Shown here: positions 10,375-21,799 of the stretch, one piece after another
How the letters are laid out: every line of letters starts with the position of its first letter
Numbering within the stretch: the first letter of the stretch is position 1
Notes under the pieces: model-generated
Told to the model about the DNA's origin: nothing
Databases searched by the model: none
The model's input: the letters and a program-made list of their open reading frames with translations, nothing else
Translations under genes and position numbers: made by a program
NCBI GenBank assembly: GCA_015478945.1
Contig: JABUQX010103610.1
Span: forward strand, 1 to 25,000
Source of the DNA: Trachelipus rathkii
Taxonomy: Eukaryota; Arthropoda; Malacostraca; Isopoda; Trachelipodidae
Direction: 5' to 3'
Length of the DNA stretch: 25,000 nucleotides

Positions 10375-11426
10375 TATAATATATATAGTATATATATATA
10401 ATAACTATCTATAGTCTATATATATTATATTATATATACTATATATATATAGATACTAAGGTTATATTAGTATCTACTAGGTATTAAATACTACTTAAGT
10501 GAATATATAGATATACTAATATTTATATATATATATATATATACGTATATACGTATATATATATATATATTATATAGGAGTATAGTGACTCTATATATAT
10601 CTTACGCGGTTAATTTATATATCATATATTTACACGTATAGTACTACGTAGTATCATATATATTATATATATATATATAGTATATATCGTTATATATATG
10701 ATATATATATTATATTATTATATATTTACTATATATATTATATTCATATATACTTATATATATATGTAGTGGTAGTACTATATATTTTATATAGATAGTA
10801 TAGTATATTGTGTTGTATAATTTGGCTGAAATGAAATGAATTTCGTAAAGCAATTTTATATATTATACGTATTATATATTTTATATTAATTCATATATTA
10901 GTAGTATATATATGATACTATATTAACATATTACGTAGGCGATATATATACTACGTATTAGTACTATATCTATAGTATAGATACTATATATCTATTGTTA
11001 TACAATGATATTGGTATATATATATAATAAATATATATATATAGTATATAGATATTACGATAAGTAGCCTATGACTTAGCGTTACTATTATATTATTATA
11101 TATATCAGTATATTATATATATATCAATATACTATATATATTATAATACTAAAATATACATAATAATTATGATATAATATTAATAGTTAACTCATACTTA
11201 TATTTATATGTATATTAATATATATATATAATAGATAACTAATATTATTAATTATTATATATATATACTATATATATATACTATAGTTAATATGAGTATC
11301 AGTTACATATACCATATATATGTATTTAATGATGATTATAAATATATATATATAATATCTATACACGTATATATAATGATGCGTTCTATACTATATATCT
11401 ATATATTATATATATATATATATAGA
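10375..11426. repeat. Decayed AT-repeat desert
   Basis: About 1 kb of TA/AT dinucleotide-derived DNA with scattered single G and C and many small indels. One small patch (10815-10855, GTTGTATAATTTGGCTGAAATGAA) is not AT-repeat. There are no genes. Confidence 0.9.
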
Positions 11427-11452
11427 TAGAGTGTGTAAGAAGAATTGATAAA

Positions 11453-11830
11453 ATGAGGAAGACTCATTTGGAGTTGTGGGTGCTGAAAGAAGAAGCATTA
11501 AATGCAAAGAGAATGAAACTCGAGTATCATTGTGGTGGTTGTGGCCATATGAAAGGGATGGATGAGCTCATTCGGTGGTAAAGAGGATATATATGTGGTA
11601 GATATACATTGTGAATTCGACAAGGTGGGAGACCGAAGGACAAAGTGGACTGAGTAAGTAAAGGTAATGTGTTTGGAGGGAGAGGAACGTGAGTCTTGGC
11701 GGATGGAGAGCGAAAAGGTTGCATAGCGTTGCCGAGAAATGCGCGGTTATTTGGGTGTGTGTGTATCGTGTCGTGGGGGATATTTGTTGTGAACTTTGCC
11801 CCAGGGAATGATCGCACATTGCCGGATTGC
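11453..11830 (+). pseudogene. LINE reverse-transcriptase C-terminal tail
   Basis: One plus-strand frame with a few stops: 42 codons from 11453 to the first stop at 11579-11581, then further readable sequence. Visible pieces are LEYHCGGCGHMKGMDELIRW, matching the common LINE tail pattern LRWxGHVxRMDExR, then RQGGRPKDKVD (family form RGRPRKxWxD) near 11615-11650, and a WRxxI-like region afterwards. This pattern ends many RTE- and CR1-like ORF2 proteins in arthropods. Stops at 11579, 11603, 11651 and 11690 in the same frame show it is dead. It is truncated on the 5' side by the AT desert. The clade is not certain. Confidence 0.6.
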
Positions 11831-11965
11831 TACAGTAAGGGTGCCGTCAGCGGTCTCCACGAGGCTCTCAGGATATGGTTTTGCTGATGGCGAGGATTTC
11901 AATGTCAGGTATAGAAGGGGGACAAGAAAAAGGGGACTTCTTTCTACAATGCGGTCATGTTTGTT
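11831..11965 (+). repeat. LINE 3' UTR-like segment with a box shared at 24.58 kb
   Basis: Follows the LINE tail directly. The segment AGGTATAGAAGGGGGACAAG and the AAAGGGGACTTCT that follows it (11908-11942) recur near-identically and in the same orientation at 24581-24615. This suggests the conserved 3' end of one repeat family. Confidence 0.6.
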
Positions 11966-12057
11966 TGCTTACCTTTGTGGACTCTTGCGGGCTACGCTTA
12001 GCTTTAAGATATATTATACTACCTTGCCTATTAGGCTGAGATTGAACAAGGTGAAGG

Positions 12058-13012
12058 ATCTAATATATTATATATTAGGATACTATTTTATACATTCATA
12101 TGTATATATTATAATATATGTATATTAATATATTATATATGATGTTTATATATAGTAATATATACTAATGTGAATATACATATAGATAAGTATATCTATA
12201 CTATATATAGGTATAATAATATAGATAGTAGTATATTATGGTATATAAGTTACTATTATGATCATATATACTATAGTATGTATATATATCTATATCTATA
12301 TACTATATATTATTATAATATATATATTTTACGTATATATAAAACAAAAAAAAAATATATACATTATATATACGAGAATATAGTAAATATATATATATAT
12401 AGTACTATATATAGTATATTATATTATATATATAAATAGGCTAATATATATAAAAATTGGTGGATGATAATTAATATATATATATATACGAGATATATAT
12501 ATATACTAGTAGGGAGTATGTATATATATATATATGTGATAGTAGTTATATATACATATAATATATATCATATATATAGTAATATAGTTATATATATATA
12601 ATAGAGTAGTATATATATATATATTTAGTATAATAATTTATATTATATATATATATATTATATAGTATTTTAAATATATATATATGAGAAATATAGTATA
12701 TAATTATATTATATATTTAACTATATATATATATAATACGTATATATATATATATTTCATATATCTAATATTAATATTATTATTTAATAAAATATATATA
12801 ATACATATATGTATATAATTATATTTATATAAAGTAATATATATAGTATTATATACATATAATATATACTTATATACTATCATATACTATATACTATAAA
12901 ATATAATATATTATAGAATATCTATATATATAATATTTTTACTATATATATATTATATAATGAAACTATAATATAATTATATATATATTATATATATACT
13001 ATAATATATATT
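12058..13012. repeat. Decayed AT-repeat desert
   Basis: AT dinucleotide-derived DNA with scattered G and C and a poly-A patch near 12343. There are no genes. Confidence 0.9.
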
Positions 13013-13013
13013 T

Positions 13014-13137
13014 CGGTCAGGGACTCGGCGTGTGGGGCGGTGTCCGGTGGGCTGTGTCCTGTTGGTTCTGGGCGCTGCGGCGTCGTGTTCTTGCGGCCGT
13101 GCGGGCGCTTCGTGCGCTTAGTTGGTGCGCCTTGACT
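13014..13137. other. GC-rich, A-poor island inside AT desert
   Basis: About 125 bases rich in G, C and T with very few A and many CpG (for example GGCGCTGCGGCGTCGTG). Both edges switch to AT-repeat within a few bases. No coding or RNA motif is recognised. An inserted fragment or an assembly artefact are both possible. Confidence 0.8.
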
Positions 13138-13760
13138 ATAATAATATATTGGTATACATATATATTATATATATTTATATATTTTATAGATTTATATATT
13201 CTAGTATATATATATAGTAGTATATATATATACGCGTAGTAGTTACAACTCTTGCTCGGGTATATATATATAGTAATATTATATGATATATATATATGAT
13301 TACGTAGTACTACTATATCATTCCAGATATATATATAGTATATTAAAGTATACTTAGTATATATATAAGATATATATCTATACTGGTATTATTATAATTA
13401 TTAATAATATATACATATTATTTATATTATATATACTATATATGTATATATATTATATATCATATAGATAATACCATTATAATAATACTATTAAGTAGTC
13501 TAACTATATATAGTATATTCTTATCATATGTATATATATATTAATAATTATTCTATATAGCTAGTACCGCATATTAATAGTACTAGTATATTCATACCTC
13601 ATATGCTAATAGTAGCTTCGATATACTATTATGTAGTATATACCTGATTAGTATACATATCTTCATATTATAATAATAATATATATACTATTATATCTAT
13701 ATCGATAAGATATATGAATATAATGTATATATATAAAATTTATATATATAGTTGTATACT

Positions 13761-13796
<36 letters not shown>

Positions 13797-13812
13797 ATAT
13801 AATATATATACG
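13138..13812. repeat. Decayed AT-repeat desert
   Basis: AT-derived DNA with a short mixed patch at 13235-13262 (ACGCGTAGTAGTTACAACTCTTGCTCGGG). The end, 13770-13800, is nearly pure AT repeat. There are no genes. Confidence 0.9.
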
Positions 13813-14894
13813 ATCATACATTGGCCAGTGATCAATTACTAATTATGATATAGGGTAACTAATTTCAAGCTTGAATTATGCCTTATTTTTTCCAACACAA
13901 CTTTAGGAAACTGTTCGTTTTCGAAACTTTAAGGGAATAAAAATAAACTTTTATTTGTCGTTATGTAAATAACAGGTTTAAAAAAAAATTGTTTTCAAAA
14001 GTTGTTTCCTTAACATCCCCCCCCTTCCCTAAATTCGAGGATTCCCCAAAATAAGAGGGAAAGGGGAGAGCTATTATTCTTTGGAAACGTAAAATCGAGA
14101 GAGAGAGAAGTTATAACAAAGTTAAGGTAATGATTACAAGAAATTCTTTTTCTTATTCGATATAAATTAAAACTTTTCGCGAAATCTGAAAATTCTTTTT
14201 CTGTTTAATTATACTATATATAATTAGAGTCATAATTATTATACTACGTAATCTATACGTAATTATAATTCTATAAATTATATATAGTATATATATAAAT
14301 AATAATGATAATATAATTATAATAATATACCGTATATCATCGTGTATGATTCGACCGTCGTCGAGTGTGGACAGCAGCGGAAGCCAGAGGAACAACAATA
14401 AACCAAAAGCACAGAGAAAGAGGAATAGAAAGAGAAAGAGAAAAAGCCAGGGATTCGATACTTTTGAAAATGAAGAAAAAGTCTGAAAAGTCTGACGTCT
14501 AGAATAGGTGGTTGACGATATTTTCAATGACGAGAAGTGCTTCTGGTTAAAATTAACAAATAAAAAAAAAAATTTTAATGATAAATTTATATTTTCTACG
14601 ATCGGTGACTTCTAAATTTTGCTTGATTTTAATTACTTGATTTAAATTACATTTCATCTTAATTCTGGGATTAGTAAAAAGTGACAAAATTTTAACATGC
14701 ACATCTTTTTGGTAATTTGGAAAGTTAACATAAAAATGATAATTAAAAGGACAATTTGTTGGAATATTAAATAGTCAGAGTGAGGTGGAAGCTCGCCCTT
14801 TGTTAAAGCGGTTTTGTCTCGTATGATGAAGTAAAATTGTGGTGATATTTTTTAATATCTTATCACGCCGACCGAACACCAGCTTGTCAGCCCT
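13813..14894. other. Non-coding stretch with one small basic ORF
   Basis: Ordinary moderately AT-rich DNA. It contains a C9 run near 14017, a GA run near 14096-14107, and a small hairpin GATATTTTTTAATATC at about 14846-14861. The only frame of note is the 46-codon one given separately. Confidence 0.5.
14346..14486 (+). CDS. Possible small basic ORF or exon fragment
   Basis: 46 codons from ATG to TGA, opening MIRPSSSVDSSGSQRNNN, then KPKAQRKRNRKRKRK, a strongly basic nuclear-signal-like block, and ending FDTFENEEKV. The purine-rich run AGAAAGAGAAAGAGAAA explains part of this, so chance is quite possible. No neighbour supports it. Confidence 0.2.
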   Translation: MIRPSSSVDSSGSQRNNNKPKAQRKRNRKRKRKSQGFDTFENEEKV

Positions 14895-16530
14895 GCATAT
14901 ATATTATATGATAGTATAATACTATATATATTAATATATATTATATATTACATATCTATATGTATCTATAAGAAGATATAAATAATCACACCATATCTAA
15001 TAGAGAAAGATAACTATCATATAATGCTATATCAGAGTATCATTATTATAATTTTCTCTATATTATAATTATTATATAATATATTTCTATAAGATATATA
15101 GTTAATTATATATGTATATATACTATATATATATATATTATATAAGCATGTTACTACTATTATTATATACCGGACTATAGTACGGTATTTAATATAATAC
15201 GTATATATATGACATATATAGTCATATCCATAGCTAATGATATTATATAAGTATATTAATATATAGGTATATATGTATATACGGTATTCATTTACTTATA
15301 TTTACAATAGTACTATACTTTTATATATATTAATATTATATAGCCGGCCCATATATATATAGATTATATATTATACTTATATCTAGTATACTATATATAT
15401 ATATTAATCTAAGTATAACTATATATACTATATAGTAGTATATAATTTATATTATATTGTATTTTATGTATAGTATATTATATATATACTATGTATTTAT
15501 AATATACTATATACTATATAGTATTAATATATATTATATATATTACTATAGGTATATAATGATATATAGATATATAATAATATATATAGTATTAAAATAT
15601 ACTAGTATAGTATTATTACACATATATTAATCAGTATATATATAATATATATATAGATATAATAATATATATATTATACTTATATTTAATATTCTATATA
15701 TATTATATATCTATATCTATTATTATTATTATATTATATAAATATAGTATAGATATATATATATATATTATAGTATTATATATATAGTAATATCTATTAT
15801 AAATTATATTAATAGTATATAAGTATAGTATATATAATATATTCTGTAGATTAAATAATAATACTGGTCTAAGTATCATAAAGTATATAATATAAATAAT
15901 ACACTATATATGAGTATTATATATCTTTAGTATATCATACTTCAAGCTATCACTCACACAAGAAAAATAGTAGGTATATATATATTATGAGTGTCAGATA
16001 TAATATACTTATAGTATCTAAACTAATAATACTATATTAAATATTATACTATAGTAGTATAGTATAATAATATTTATATATTATATTACTATATCAGACT
16101 GATAATATAGTACATATTATATATATATTATATATATATTTATTATATATATATTTATATATATATATATAGTAGTATTATAATTATCATATATATTGTT
16201 TTATTATATATAGTATTCATTATTTTTTTTATATAGCTATATAATATATCATATATATATACCATAAGAAACAATCTTATATGTATTATATTAGCTAGTA
16301 TATATATACTATCTATCTACCGTATATGCTTAGTACTTAGTTATTAATATTTATATAATTATATATTTACTATATATCTAATAAATATATATAATAATAT
16401 AATAAACTATAACATACTATATGACTAGTATATATGAAATATATATAATATAAATTATAGTATATATATATATTATAATATAATATATAATATCTATATA
16501 ATACTGATATGTAAGTGATATTTTACTATC
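14895..16530. repeat. Decayed AT-repeat desert
   Basis: About 1.6 kb of AT-derived DNA with scattered G and C. There are no genes or long pure repeat runs. Confidence 0.9.
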
Positions 16531-16554
16531 TATGTATAAATACTTGTTGGTCTC

Positions 16555-16965
16555 ATAGCGTGTACGACGTTATGGAATAATGAGTGCGTCCGCCGCGCGA
16601 TCTGCTGTGGTGCGGTACGCCCCTTGGGTCTTGTCCGCCCGGCGTACCATTGGGTCCGGAGAGGCACATAGACCACGCATCTCGTACGAGCGCTTTTGGG
16701 CTGCCCTCTTATCAGCTCTTGCCCGTACCCCGCCGTGGATGTCGATGGCACGTCATCTTGGATACTGATTTGTGCCGGCAGCTCGCTTCACTCCAGGCTC
16801 TCTGTGCCAGTGTATTGCTAGTCGTTAATGCAAGGCGACGTAAGCAGCCCGAACCACAGACGAGCTGTGGATGAACGGATTGAGTCCTACATCGCTTGGC
16901 TCCACCATAATCTTTTTTTTAGCCGGCTGAGTCAACTATGATGCCATTGATCTCGACCCCGTCGT
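16555..16965. other. GC-rich, CpG-rich island inside AT desert
   Basis: About 400 bases of balanced, CpG-rich sequence with sharp change of composition at both ends. Overlapping open frames of 62 to 96 codons exist on both strands, as expected for GC-rich DNA with few stop codons; none shows a motif I can name. It contains T8 near 16912-16919. No rRNA or tRNA signature is recognised. Confidence 0.75.
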
Positions 16966-16967
16966 AT

Positions 16968-17232
16968 AATATAAAATATTAATAATATATATAGTATTAA
17001 TATATAGTATATATATATAATACTATAATATATATATTATATAAGTAGTATTTATATATAATATTATACTATATATTTATATAGTAATATTATTATATTA
17101 TATAATATATATATATATTATATAATACTTATAATATTGTATATACACTATAAATATAAGAATATTATATAATATAATAATATTAATAATATATATTCTG
17201 GAATAATATTATATATATATAATATATAAGCT
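16968..17232. repeat. Decayed AT-repeat tract
   Basis: AT-derived DNA between the GC island and the LTR-like element. There are no genes. Confidence 0.9.
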
Positions 17233-17289
17233 TTTATTTATGATATAATTTGTCACTAATATGTACTTTTTGAACCGATTTACTTCACA

Positions 17290-18293
17290 ATAAGATATTC
17301 AAACAATACAAATCAACATGAATCAAACTGTATAAAAATTCTAGGGTATGATTCACAATGTAGTTTTCCACTTTCTCAATACGAAGCGTAGTGAAATCTA
17401 CGAGTCTTCTGATTCCAAAATCTTATTCCTCGGAGTCGCAAGATGGACCTCCTCATATCAATGAATCATTACTCTTCAGCAAGTAAAATTCTTACAATAA
17501 ATACATGGTGGCTACCTTGATGCCAGATGGAAAGTCGTTCCTCAAGGTACCAGACTTCCTACCAACAAGTAATAGTTCCAATAGTCTCTCGAATGTATAG
17601 ACTTTGCCTTCAATCAGTGGTTCTAGGAATAATATCTCCTCACTGCGTTGCTATCTAATCCCTGACAAAATTTCTCTGAAATATACTGTAGCAACTTTTC
17701 TAATCTTGTCCAGAGAACATTATTCTTAGTATACTTCTTTGAATTCAAAATGATCAAAATCGAATAGCATCTCTCACTGCCTTAGTAGTGCTGTAAGGAA
17801 TTAGAACTTCTTCATAAATAAATACTCCTAAATAAATAAAAAAATACTTCAAAAGTGTAATAATCAGTTACCGATGCGATCTCAAAAACCAATCGAGTGT
17901 CCGGCGGGTACCCAACATAAAATCAAATATATGATCGAGACTGGAACCCAACATAGAACGAGTTATATAATCGAGAATTGGAAACAGGTTAATAACTTTT
18001 ACTGTACATTTATACTTTCCTTCCGTACCCAAGATGCAGGAGTGGTAGAGTTATTTCTATGACATCTTTTCGCCATAAAGCCATTTTTATTTTCTAAAAT
18101 CAAAATGTTCTAAACAATATTTTAAATAAAAATCTTAATTAATTCGTCTTCAAATAAAATTTATATATAAATCTATCACTTTTGTAAATAAATGTTTCTT
18201 CAAATCCTTTCAAAATAAGATAATAAAGTTCTAGCCGTATTTGAGTGTGACAGCTCATGATTTTCCATCTCCATAGTTCCTAATAGCATAACA
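17290..18293 (-). repeat. 3' LTR-like direct repeat
   Basis: Aligns along its length with 20825-21799. Shared blocks include TCTAGGGTATGATTCACAAT (17340-17359 and 20870-20889), ATATGATCGAGACTGGAACC and CTTTTGTAAATAAAT. The copies differ by many substitutions and small indels, so they are old. The minus-strand coding region ends about 90 bases inside this copy (stop at 18200). Confidence 0.75.
17910..17982. repeat. ~36-base tandem repeat inside the LTR-like copy
   Basis: ACCCAACATAAAATC followed by ATATGATCGAGACTGGA is repeated next door as ACCCAACATAGAACG followed by ATATAATCGAGAATTGGA. The same pair occurs at 21414-21490 in the other copy, so the duplication predates the two copies. Its place in the presumed U3 would suit enhancer-type repeats. 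Confidence 0.65.
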
Positions 18294-20564
18294 CACGCCC
18301 CCAATGAACTAAGAAAATCTGGGGATTTGTCTTTACAAACACTGAGCTTCACAATCCCAATCTTCGTTAGTATCTCGAAATGCTTCAAGTGGGAGTTTTA
18401 GCGATCCAAGATAATTTGCCTTCAACCTGTTCTCTTTACCCTCTGCTAAGTTTAATATTGCTTCTAGTACACTACTTTCCAGCAACTCTTTCTTTCCTTT
18501 ACCCATCTCTTTTCAACTAGATCTGCTTGAGAGTTCCTTTCTTTTAACTTTCCCAAGATTCAAATAATCCTTTAACCTTTGACTCATCTAAGGACTTTTC
18601 TTTAGATACTCCATCGATGTCATTTTTATTTTCATTAGCTGAATCAATTATAAAATCTTCAACTGATGTATCCATCACTTCAGACTCCTTTACTGATTCA
18701 TATACTAATCCGGTACTTCTCTAATAAGTTAGTATTGCAACTGGTGTTGAATGTGCAGAACTGAGACTTGATCTTGCTCAAAATTAAAAGAATAATTTGA
18801 CATAACATTCCGACTCAAGAAATCTTCTCTCTTCAAATCACTGTCTCCCAATTAACTTTTCATATAACTGCTGTGACTAATGAAGTTCGTTCCTTTCCTA
18901 TTCTTTATAACCTGCATGTTGAAGCTCTGAATTTTCATTAATCACTGAAATAAGAGTTTCTCTCTCATAATCGCTGAATGAGATGAACTCTGATTCACAT
19001 TTTTCGTTTTGTCCAGACCGCGTCAACATTTTCCGGCGCAGCATCGAGTTAGCAGAACTTGCAGTTCCTGGCCTTCATCTAGAGCTCAAATTTGGAGATT
19101 GTGTAATGTTGCTTCTTGAGCTTAACCTATCTCGAAATATGGCCTGAACTTATTCTTCGTTCATTTTAGAGCCAATTCTCCATAAAGTTCTCCCTAATCA
19201 CTTCCTGAGTAGATAAATCTGCCGTGAATGAATTTTGATGTTTATCAAGCTCTCTGGAATTCGACGAGCTCAAATTCTATTGATCTTCTTCTCATGAAAG
19301 TAATCCACTTTTCTGACATGTCCCGACTTTCATGCCATTCATCCACTTTTTTTGACAATGTCTCTCTTGTAAATCTTTCTTCAAGGTTTCATTTTCTTAT
19401 CCTTCTCGTTTAAGGACTCGCGCAGACTTTCGTTGTGTCCGCGACACTCGTGTTTTAATTACAATCAGTACCAGGCTGAAAGCGGGTTTTCTTTATCTTG
19501 GCCCGGCTCCTTTCTCGTTCTGTTATTGTCCGCGTGGCCGTACGGCGTGTCCTCGCGCCCTGGAATAATCCTATCAACTAGATCGTGATAGCTGAAGAGT
19601 AAGGGATCGCTCAACGAGTCCTGAATAATATAGGCGTAAATCGACGTCAATGATGGCTAGCCTGCGAAAGTGCCTCGTGATTGTTTTGTCAATAAGCATT
19701 ACTTCTTTCTCATCCAGTTTAGTTTGATCAAGCACCGAAACAATATTCCCCTTGACAATGGACACAGTCGACAGCGTCGCGGTTCTGCAATACTTTTTCT
19801 AGCAACTCCTTAATTTTTTCCATCGACTACGGGCAACATTATGCACCTTACCCGTTTCTAAGTCCGTTAAGCAGAGCACTCTGATAACATTGATCAGTTC
19901 CACAAGCCAATCGTGATCCTATTCTATTTGCCGACATTATTCATAACCGTCTACAACTGACTCACCTGCGGTTTCAAACTGTTGTAGATTGTCAAGACGT
20001 ACGGGCCTTCACTCCGCGCGTCTATGTTACCATTGGCCATTAATGGCTCAGTTGCTTCTCTTCGAGCTTTCCCTCCAATATTACACCGTGCGGACTGTCG
20101 ATTATGTGGTGGTTTCCATATCTTATTGAACTCTCTGCTTCTCCAAATCTAGTGTTGGGCTGTCCTCTTGTAAGACTGGTATAGTTCCTACATTCTACAG
20201 CCCTTATTCCCCTTCTCTACGCACATTTGAAACCACGCGCTAACTGGACGCATTCGCTTTTTCAAAGTGCGATTATTCTCCATACGTTGATAGAGCAACA
20301 GTAGCCATCTTTGAACTTTCATTTAGTGTCTTCACTTCTTTACTTCTCTTGTTTATCTCTTGAAAAAAGAGCGTACTTCTCTTGTCTCTCTCTCTTTCTG
20401 CTCTCCCTGGCACTTCTCGCAGGCCTGCTCTCTCTCAATTAGCTGCTTCTTGGCACTTCCGTCTGTCTCTCTGCTGCGTCACTAATGTTCCTTTCTATAA
20501 AATTTCCTTGCCCTTTTTCCTTTATCCAAGATCTGGCGATTCTTTTGCTAAGCAGCACATCCAT
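18200..20564 (-). pseudogene. Coiled-coil coding region broken by frameshifts
   Basis: No named family. From the ATG at 20562-20564 the frame reads MDVLLSKRIARSWIKEKGQG and is open for 41 codons to 20439. Shifted frames then continue the same style: KKQLIEREQACEKCQGEQKE (20353-20457), EINKRSKEVKTLNES (near 20330-20360), WLVELINVIRVLCLTDLETG (near 19880-19930), LDQTKLDEKEVMLIDKTITR (within 19574-19765), NESLRESLNEKDKK (near 19405-19445), an acidic piece DTSVEDFIIDSANENKNDID (near 18610-18685), KELLESSVLEAILNLAEGKE (18333-18506), and finally LSSLGACVMLLGTMEME to a stop at 18200. Many pieces have heptad-like Leu/Glu/Lys patterning. Each piece hands over to another frame, as in a decayed single protein. 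A Gag-like role is inferred only from the LTR context; a captured or duplicated host gene is possible. Confidence 0.5.
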
Positions 20565-20824
20565 AATTAAAAGGTAAATTTTATTTCTAATAAAACTTTA
20601 TATCAGTATGCACAGCCCGTCTTTACTTGGATGACGACTGTGATATTCTTTTAGGAACTGTTCCAATAAGACTACTGATATCTCCTTTCTTCAGAAGCAA
20701 ATTCAGGTACAGAGTCCTCATTTATTGGCTCTCAGTATTCCCTTTTACGAAACATATGCCGGAAGAAGGCTCACTTTCAGTCACAAAGATGGGGTTCCGT
20801 CAATAACAGAGTGACATTTCCCGA
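20565..20824 (-). other. Leader-like stretch between 5' LTR-like repeat and coding start
   Basis: About 260 bases without a coding frame, between the inner edge of the 20.8-21.8 kb repeat and the ATG at 20564. In an LTR element this would be the primer site and untranslated leader. No exact tRNA-complementary primer site was recognised. Confidence 0.4.
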
Positions 20825-21799
20825 GTTCGTTTAATAATACAAATCAAAATAGAATAAACTGTATAAAGGTCTAGGGTATGATTCACAATGTAGTTTTCCA
20901 CGTTTCTCAATACGAAAGCGTAGTCAGAAATCGTATACGGAGTCTTTCTCGATTCAAAATATTTCGAGTCCAGAATGGAACCCTCAATAATATCAAGTCC
21001 AATTACTCCTCAGCAAAGTATAATTCCTTACAATAAATAACGGTTCCGTGATCCAGATGAAAGCTCGTTCTCAAATGTACAGAACTTCCTTCACAAGTTA
21101 AAAGTTCAAAAGTCTCATCGAAGTTGTATAACTTTCATTCAAAAGTGTTCAAAAATCTCTCCCAGAAAATCTTCTATCTTTCTTACAGAAATCTTCCTCT
21201 GGTTTCTTTTCCATTTTTCCTTGTCCAAAGAACTATATTCTTTTGTAATCTTCTAATTCAAATGAATAACATATCAATCTAACCTCCACTGCATTTGTAG
21301 TCTTTACTGAATGAATGTTCCTTACATATAAAGCCATAGAAAATAATGAAAAGTCTTCATACATGAAAACACATAAGGAAGAATATACATAAAAAATCGT
21401 GAACCAATTATGGAACCCATACATGATAAATCGAATTATATGATCGAGACTGGAACCCCACATAGAACCAGTTATATAATCGAGAATGGAAACCAGGTAA
21501 TCACCTTTTTAACTCATTTAATAGACTTTCCTTCGTATCCAAGATGCAGAGTGTAGAGTTATTTTATGAAACAATTCAGCTTCGGGAAGAATTACGAATT
21601 TCCTAGGTAAGTCGGCTAGTAAAATATTTTTAAAATAAAAATCTTAGATTATTCGTCTTAAAAAAAATTTAATATTGCTCTAGTACTTTTGTAAATAAAT
21701 TATATTCCTTCAAATCCTTTCGATTGTAAAAAATGAGTTGCGCCATATTGATGGTTGATGATAATTAAATTTTCCTCTAACAGCTCGTATAGCATAACA
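20825..21799 (-). repeat. 5' LTR-like direct repeat
   Basis: Second copy of the 17290-18293 sequence, same orientation, about 3.5 kb away. On the minus strand it starts TGTTATGCTATACGAGC at 21799, immediately outside which the sequence becomes AT-repeat. The tandem sub-repeat with ATATGATCGAGACTGG and ATATAATCGAGAATGG is kept at 21414-21490. Confidence 0.75.

Larger units (their letters stand above)
17290..21799 (-). mobile_element. LTR-retrotransposon-like element without pol
   Basis: Two direct repeats of about 1 kb (17290-18293 and about 20825-21799) flank about 2.5 kb of internal sequence. Read on the minus strand, both repeats begin TGTTATGCTAT, fitting the TG start of LTRs. The base run just before the 17-18 kb copy is GGGGGCGTG, placed like a polypurine tract. 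Flanking sequence differs immediately outside TGTTATG in the 21.8 kb copy. The interior has a coiled-coil coding region starting at an ATG at 20564. I see no YxDD, protease DTG or integrase motif, so the element would be non-autonomous. The CA ends, primer binding site and target duplication are not resolved; TGACGGAACCCC near 20800-20812 is where a primer site would lie. A segmental duplication is the alternative. Confidence 0.55.

Noticed and set aside
14153..14527. Minus-strand frame with a FLFLFLFLF stretch resembling a membrane segment
   Set aside because: The hydrophobic run is the complement of a purine-rich AGAAAGAGAAAG tract, and the rest is AT-repeat translation.
14846..14861. Hairpin GATATTTTTTAATATC as a terminator or RNA element
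   Set aside because: Short AT-only stem expected by chance in this composition, and no adjacent gene.
16530..16874. Three overlapping frames of 62-96 codons in the GC island
   Set aside because: GC-rich DNA has few stop codons by chance; frames occur on both strands and none shows a recognisable motif, so none is called a gene.
21233..21463. 76-codon minus-strand frame in the LTR-like copy
   Set aside because: The matching part of the other copy does not keep the frame open, so it is not conserved coding sequence.
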